A stretch of DNA of 64,000 nucleotides, taken from the NCBI GenBank assembly GCA_934757855.1, contig CAKVLR010000001.1, positions 186,001 to 250,000 on the forward strand, in the 5' to 3' direction. The position numbers and the translations under genes are program-made. Numbering within the stretch: position 1 is the stretch's first letter; the number at the start of each line of letters is the position of its first letter. The notes beneath the pieces were generated by a model that made no database searches, was not told the origin of the DNA, and saw nothing but the letters and a program-made list of their open reading frames with translations. Of the stretch, positions 60,197-64,000 are shown piece by piece. This DNA is from an uncultured Clostridia bacterium. GTDB lineage: Bacteria > Bacillota > Clostridia > Christensenellales > UBA1242.

Positions 60197-63100
60197 TTAG
60201 TTGTCAATTAATATTAAGCGTTCTTGCAAAAAAAAGTAAAGAAATTTTTTACTTACCCTACTTTTTAACGCTCCTTCGATTGCTTTTTCATAACAATTTA
60301 GTTGCATAATATAGTTTTGTGCAGTTTTTTCTACATTATGCGAGCCACTAGTCTTGTAATCAAGTAGATAAATTTCATTATTTTTGACAATTATCAAGTC
60401 AATCACACCTTGCACCAAAATTTCATCATTTAGTTTTGAATTTGTTACAAGTGAATTGTAGTTTTCTAGCATCAAAAATTGTTGTTCCCTGTATACCCTT
60501 GCCCCAACCAGCAAAGGGCGAATATTTACTATCGCACTAAATATTTTATTGACATCTATCAACTCCATTTCGTGTGGCGTCATTTTGGTGATTAAAAATA
60601 ACTCTACCGCTTTTGCATCAGGCAAATCAAAATCAATCAACTGCATCGCCTTGTGGTAAGCAATACCTTGCTCGGTCGTAATGGCTGAAAGTGGTCTATT
60701 TTCGGTGATATTGAAACTTTTTGGAGTGATATTAACACTTTCTATATCATCATATTCACGATTTAATGCTGTAACCGTATTTTTTAATGCTTTGTGAGTA
60801 CTTTCGGCATATTTGTAAGTATAGTTGCAATTATTTGATAGTATGTCCATAATTTTCGTATCTATGTTGTCCAAAATGCCTATTTCGTGTGCTTTTGTAT
60901 CGTCTTGCTCGTTTTCGCTGATAGGGTCATAAACAGTCGTGATTAATTCATTATCAACGCCTAGTGGAAATCTTACGCCCAAATAGCCATTTTTAATACT
61001 TTCTACATAATCTTGTCCAAACGCACACAAAATTAGTGCCAAAAAGTTATTTTTAGATTTCAAGGCGTATGCACTTTGTGTAGCATCTAAATTATCAATT
61101 TTTAAGCAACCAGTAATGAACAAGTGGTTTTTTGCTCTTGTCATCGCTACATACAAAAGTCTCAAGCTTTCGGCAAGGTCTTTATTTTTCATCGCGATTT
61201 TGATAGCGGTATGCGAAATTGTAGGGGTTTTGGTACGAAGAATTGAATCGTATTTCATCATTCCTACACCCAAACTGCTATGTAACAAAAAATCTCCTTT
61301 CATTGAGTCCGTATTAAATCCGTGACCCATATCCACCAAAAACACAATGGGATATTCTAGCCCCTTACTTTCGTGCATTGTTTCCACTCGCACAACATCT
61401 GCCCCTACTGTGTATTCGGGCGTAATTACTGGCGTGTCTTGCGCTTGCTCCACACTAGATAAGTACTCACTTAAATCAGTATTGTATTTCTTACCGATAA
61501 AGTTATTTATATAACCTCTTACATTTTTTAACCTATTCTGCCCATCATCAAGCGAACTAATAAAAGCAAAGTAATTTGTCTTGTTGCAAATATAATTTAG
61601 CAAGTTGTAAATAGTGTCATTTTGCAACTTTTCTGCGCCCTCCTCAATTAATGACATCGCTTTTCTTAATTTATCGGCAAGCACATTTTTGTTTTCAAGA
61701 TATAAAAACACACAATCATAATAGTTGACACACGCGCGCGCGCACGCACGAGGGCTAACTTCATCTTGCGAATTTTCGGTACTTGTTTTTTTGTTGGCAT
61801 AAATACGAATATCTGCTAAATCTTGTTCATTTAATCCAACCAACGGACTAATCAAAAATGTAGTCAATTTCACATCATCATATGGATTGTTTACAAGGTA
61901 AAGATAAGAAAACAAAACTTGCACTTCATACTGCTCAAAGGCACTATCTTTGCTTATAGGCGCAACCGGGATACCATATTCAGCCACAGTATCTACAATT
62001 TTTGATACAGCGGTTGAGCGCCCCCTACAAAGCAAAGTAATATCACCGAATTTAATATCGCGGTAAGTTTTTGATTTTGCATCGTAAATTTGCTTTTGAG
62101 TTGTCATTAACTCGCTAATCTTTTGCGCAATCACCGCTCCTTCGCTTCGCGCTAAATTGTCTTCCTCATCTTTTGCGATAGGCGCACTACTCACTCGATA
62201 CACCCCGCTACACGCAATTTTTTCCTTTTCCTCTTTTTCCTTTTTGATAATCTCGATATTTATAGGAGGCAAGGCTTGTTTATTGCGCTCGTAATACGCA
62301 CCTGATACCATCTCATTATCAGGCAAATAGTCAATGTCACCCAATTGTTTTGTCATCAACTTGCCAAATACCCAGTTGACCAAATCAAGTATTTTTTGGT
62401 CTGTGCGGTAGTTATTGTTTAAGTCGATAGTAATATTTTCATCATTGTGTGTATCACCAAAAGTGCGTTGCTTATTCAAAAAAATCATTGGATTTGTGCC
62501 ACGAAACCCATAAATACTTTGCTTTATGTCACCTACCAAAAATAAGTCACGCGACTTGTGTATGCTAGTAATTATATCTTCTTGAATATCATTTACATCT
62601 TGAAATTCATCTACAAATATTTGTTTATATCTACTTCGCACATCACGACTAACCTCATCTTGTTGCAAAATCTTATAAGCGTAATGCTCCATATCTGCAA
62701 AATCAAGCATATTGCGGTCTTTTTTGATTTTTAAATAGCGTTTGCTAAATTTTTCTACAAGCGCAAGCATAGCATCAAGTACATTTTTTGATTCTTGCAA
62801 ATCTTGTGCAATTTTCCCTAAATCTGCTGACAAATAAACGCTTTTTTGCAACTTTTCAAGACTTTTTTTGTAGTTGTCTTTTATTGCTTTAAATTTTTCT
62901 TTTAATTCATCTTCCTCTGGTGATTTTGCCTTTAATCTTAAATCGCGAGGCCTTGGTAAATTAAATATAGCAAAGTGATTTTTCTCAAAATTGTTATCAG
63001 CCTTAATATTTGATACAATACCCATCAATTCCACAATATAGCCTATCAAGTCCTCACAGCCCGCCATTTCTGCTTCGCGTTTAAGATTTTTCAACACTTT

Positions 63101-63772
63101 GCCGTAATAATCAAACATTTCGATAGTGTTTTCGTTGATAATTTGGCAAAATTTGTTATTGTTTAAATCAGTAGAATATGCGCTATCAGTTCTAGCCTTA
63201 AACTCGTCAATGCTAGATAAATTAGTAAGAAAAAGGTAAATTTTATAGATATAAGTTTTTATTTTTTCAAAATTTCGCTTATCATCAAAAGTATGCGCAA
63301 GTAATGTAAAGTTTGGGTCTTTTTTTGCCTCACAATCTTTAAACAATTCCTCCAAAACACGCGCGCGCAAAACCGCCGTTTCGCTCTCATCACCTATCAC
63401 AAAAGAAGGGTCAAGGTCAACGGTATAAAAATATTTTTGTATGATAGTTTGGTAAAATTTGTGCAAGGTGCAAATATCACTCTGCCCCAACAATTCGACT
63501 TGCTCACGCAAACGCTTACTTTGCGCCTCATCAAGCGTGTTTGAGGCTAACTTGTCGTTTAGAGCCTTTTCTAGCCTAAGTCGCATCTCACTTGCAGAGG
63601 CATTTGTAAAAGTCACAACAAGCAGTTCGGTAACATTCACTTCTCCTGCAATTATATTTTGCACAATGCGTTCAATCATTACACTTGTTTTTCCACTACC
63701 CGCTCCAGCGGAAACCAAAATATCTTTATTTTTCGTTTCAATCGCCTGCGTTTGTTTATCATCAAATGGCAT
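60197..63772 (-). CDS. addA: ATP-dependent helicase/nuclease subunit AddA
   Basis: AddA is the motor and 3'-strand nuclease of the AddAB complex, which resects double-strand breaks up to Chi for RecA. 1191 residues: UvrD-type Walker A AGAGSGKT (~22-29), the DEFQDVND motif (~388), SF1 motifs through AMTRAKNHLFITG (~890), and the RecB nuclease motif near the end (QGVIDLIIVKNNEIYLLDYKT, in two parts, ~1130-1150) with catalytic Asp, Asp and Lys. AGGAG precedes the ATG; the gene overlaps addB by 11 bases. Within codons ~675-682 lies a 23-base alternating CG/CA tract (61728-61750), coding for RACARAC. Confidence 0.97.
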   Translation of the reverse strand: MPFDDKQTQAIETKNKDILVSAGAGSGKTSVMIERIVQNIIAGEVNVTELLVVTFTNASASEMRLRLEKALNDKLASNTLDEAQSKRLREQVELLGQSDICTLHKFYQTIIQKYFYTVDLDPSFVIGDESETAVLRARVLEELFKDCEAKKDPNFTLLAHTFDDKRNFEKIKTYIYKIYLFLTNLSSIDEFKARTDSAYSTDLNNNKFCQIINENTIEMFDYYGKVLKNLKREAEMAGCEDLIGYIVELMGIVSNIKADNNFEKNHFAIFNLPRPRDLRLKAKSPEEDELKEKFKAIKDNYKKSLEKLQKSVYLSADLGKIAQDLQESKNVLDAMLALVEKFSKRYLKIKKDRNMLDFADMEHYAYKILQQDEVSRDVRSRYKQIFVDEFQDVNDIQEDIITSIHKSRDLFLVGDIKQSIYGFRGTNPMIFLNKQRTFGDTHNDENITIDLNNNYRTDQKILDLVNWVFGKLMTKQLGDIDYLPDNEMVSGAYYERNKQALPPINIEIIKKEKEEKEKIACSGVYRVSSAPIAKDEEDNLARSEGAVIAQKISELMTTQKQIYDAKSKTYRDIKFGDITLLCRGRSTAVSKIVDTVAEYGIPVAPISKDSAFEQYEVQVLFSYLYLVNNPYDDVKLTTFLISPLVGLNEQDLADIRIYANKKTSTENSQDEVSPRACARACVNYYDCVFLYLENKNVLADKLRKAMSLIEEGAEKLQNDTIYNLLNYICNKTNYFAFISSLDDGQNRLKNVRGYINNFIGKKYNTDLSEYLSSVEQAQDTPVITPEYTVGADVVRVETMHESKGLEYPIVFLVDMGHGFNTDSMKGDFLLHSSLGVGMMKYDSILRTKTPTISHTAIKIAMKNKDLAESLRLLYVAMTRAKNHLFITGCLKIDNLDATQSAYALKSKNNFLALILCAFGQDYVESIKNGYLGVRFPLGVDNELITTVYDPISENEQDDTKAHEIGILDNIDTKIMDILSNNCNYTYKYAESTHKALKNTVTALNREYDDIESVNITPKSFNITENRPLSAITTEQGIAYHKAMQLIDFDLPDAKAVELFLITKMTPHEMELIDVNKIFSAIVNIRPLLVGARVYREQQFLMLENYNSLVTNSKLNDEILVQGVIDLIIVKNNEIYLLDYKTSGSHNVEKTAQNYIMQLNCYEKAIEGALKSRVSKKFLYFFLQERLILIDN

Positions 63773-64000
63773 CTTTTTCTCCTAAATCAAAACTTTCAAT
63801 TTTTACATCAAAATTGCTCGCGCGCTCTTTAACACTCGCAAGCACATCTTTTCTACAAATGTATTTGTATGGGCAATAATCGCACGCGTGTCCCACAAAT
63901 AGCGGACTAATTTCTCCGTCATAAATATCATTTATAGCACCTTCTAGCACGCATTTCGCGTATTCAAGAAGATTTTTAAATTGCTCATCACTTGCACCTA
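63762..64000 (-). CDS. addB: AddB C-terminal end (partial; 5' part outside window)
   Basis: The frame is open from 64000 to a stop at 63762 and codes for the C-terminal ~78 residues of AddB, the Chi-scanning subunit with an iron-sulfur cluster. The text ends with FVGHACDYCPYKYIC, the three cysteines spaced as in the AddB Fe-S cluster, where the fourth ligand lies far upstream outside the window. Preceding residues (EQFKNLLEYAKCVLEGAI) form the usual helix of the nuclease domain. The overlap with addA shows the order addB-addA as in Bacillus. Confidence 0.93.
   Translation of the reverse strand, partial: GASDEQFKNLLEYAKCVLEGAINDIYDGEISPLFVGHACDYCPYKYICRKDVLASVKERASNFDVKIESFDLGEKDAI

Noticed and set aside
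61728..61750. CRISPR-like or repeat array in addA
   Set aside because: It is a single dinucleotide-type tract with no spacers.

Overview
The window looks like chromosome of an uncultured, low-GC, endospore-forming member of the Clostridia (Bacillota). Reasons: strong AGGAGG-type ribosome sites on nearly every gene, a meso-diaminopimelate-type MurE, the Firmicute-specific CtsR/McsA/ClpC stress operon, AddAB instead of RecBCD, tRNAs with encoded CCA, and sporulation genes (spoIVA, spmA, spmB and a SpoVB-like flippase). I cannot name a genus. There is no phage, insertion sequence, CRISPR array or rRNA operon.

Layout. 1-1616: the end-truncated start of an unknown gene, then a DUF4364 regulator and a TSCPD-domain protein. 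1699-11155 (minus strand): a shortened division and cell-wall cluster, namely phosphoesterase, rsmH, ftsL-like and PBP/spoVD, a terminator, then murE, mraY, murD and ftsW. murF, murG, ftsQ, ftsA, ftsZ and mraZ are not here. 11289-15149: a conserved unknown and spoIVA, each behind a candidate mother-cell sigma promoter, then a lipoprotein. 15315-18612: a small orphan gene, a surface protein whose start is split by a 12-base poly-G tract, an inverted-repeat element and a conserved unknown. 18737-21560: rsmA, tatD, spmA, spmB. 21726-25288: ctsR-mcsA-clpC (mcsB missing) with a clear CtsR operator. 25525-27657: a Y-family polymerase and six tRNA genes. 27920-33078: ADP-forming acyl-CoA synthetase, then YhhN, GGCT-like, phosphodiesterase and GtrA genes. 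33179-39282: HAD, metG, an OLD-like ATPase and two membrane proteins. 39349-44800: ftsH, the DUF4363/DUF421 pair, the SpoVB-like flippase and a LysM protein. 44913-54083: two giant surface proteins built from tandem beta-sandwich repeats. 54342-60132: DUF2207 protein, LemA and a coiled-coil/QN-rich membrane protein. 60197-64000: addA and the end of addB.

Functionally, the window is dominated by envelope biogenesis (peptidoglycan precursors, SEDS/PBP pair, flippase, large exported proteins), sporulation and protein quality control (ClpC, FtsH).

The most notable observations are: (1) a 12-G homopolymer just after the signal sequence of the InlB-like surface protein, which puts the gene out of frame as sequenced and would restore it at 11 or 14 G, so it behaves like a phase-variation switch; (2) a dispersed palindromic repeat built on the unit TTGCATAGTAC, found at four sites including an in-frame insertion inside murD; (3) a SpoVB-like flippase whose only well-placed start codon is ATA; (4) a candidate sigma-K promoter on the unknown gene next to spoIVA.
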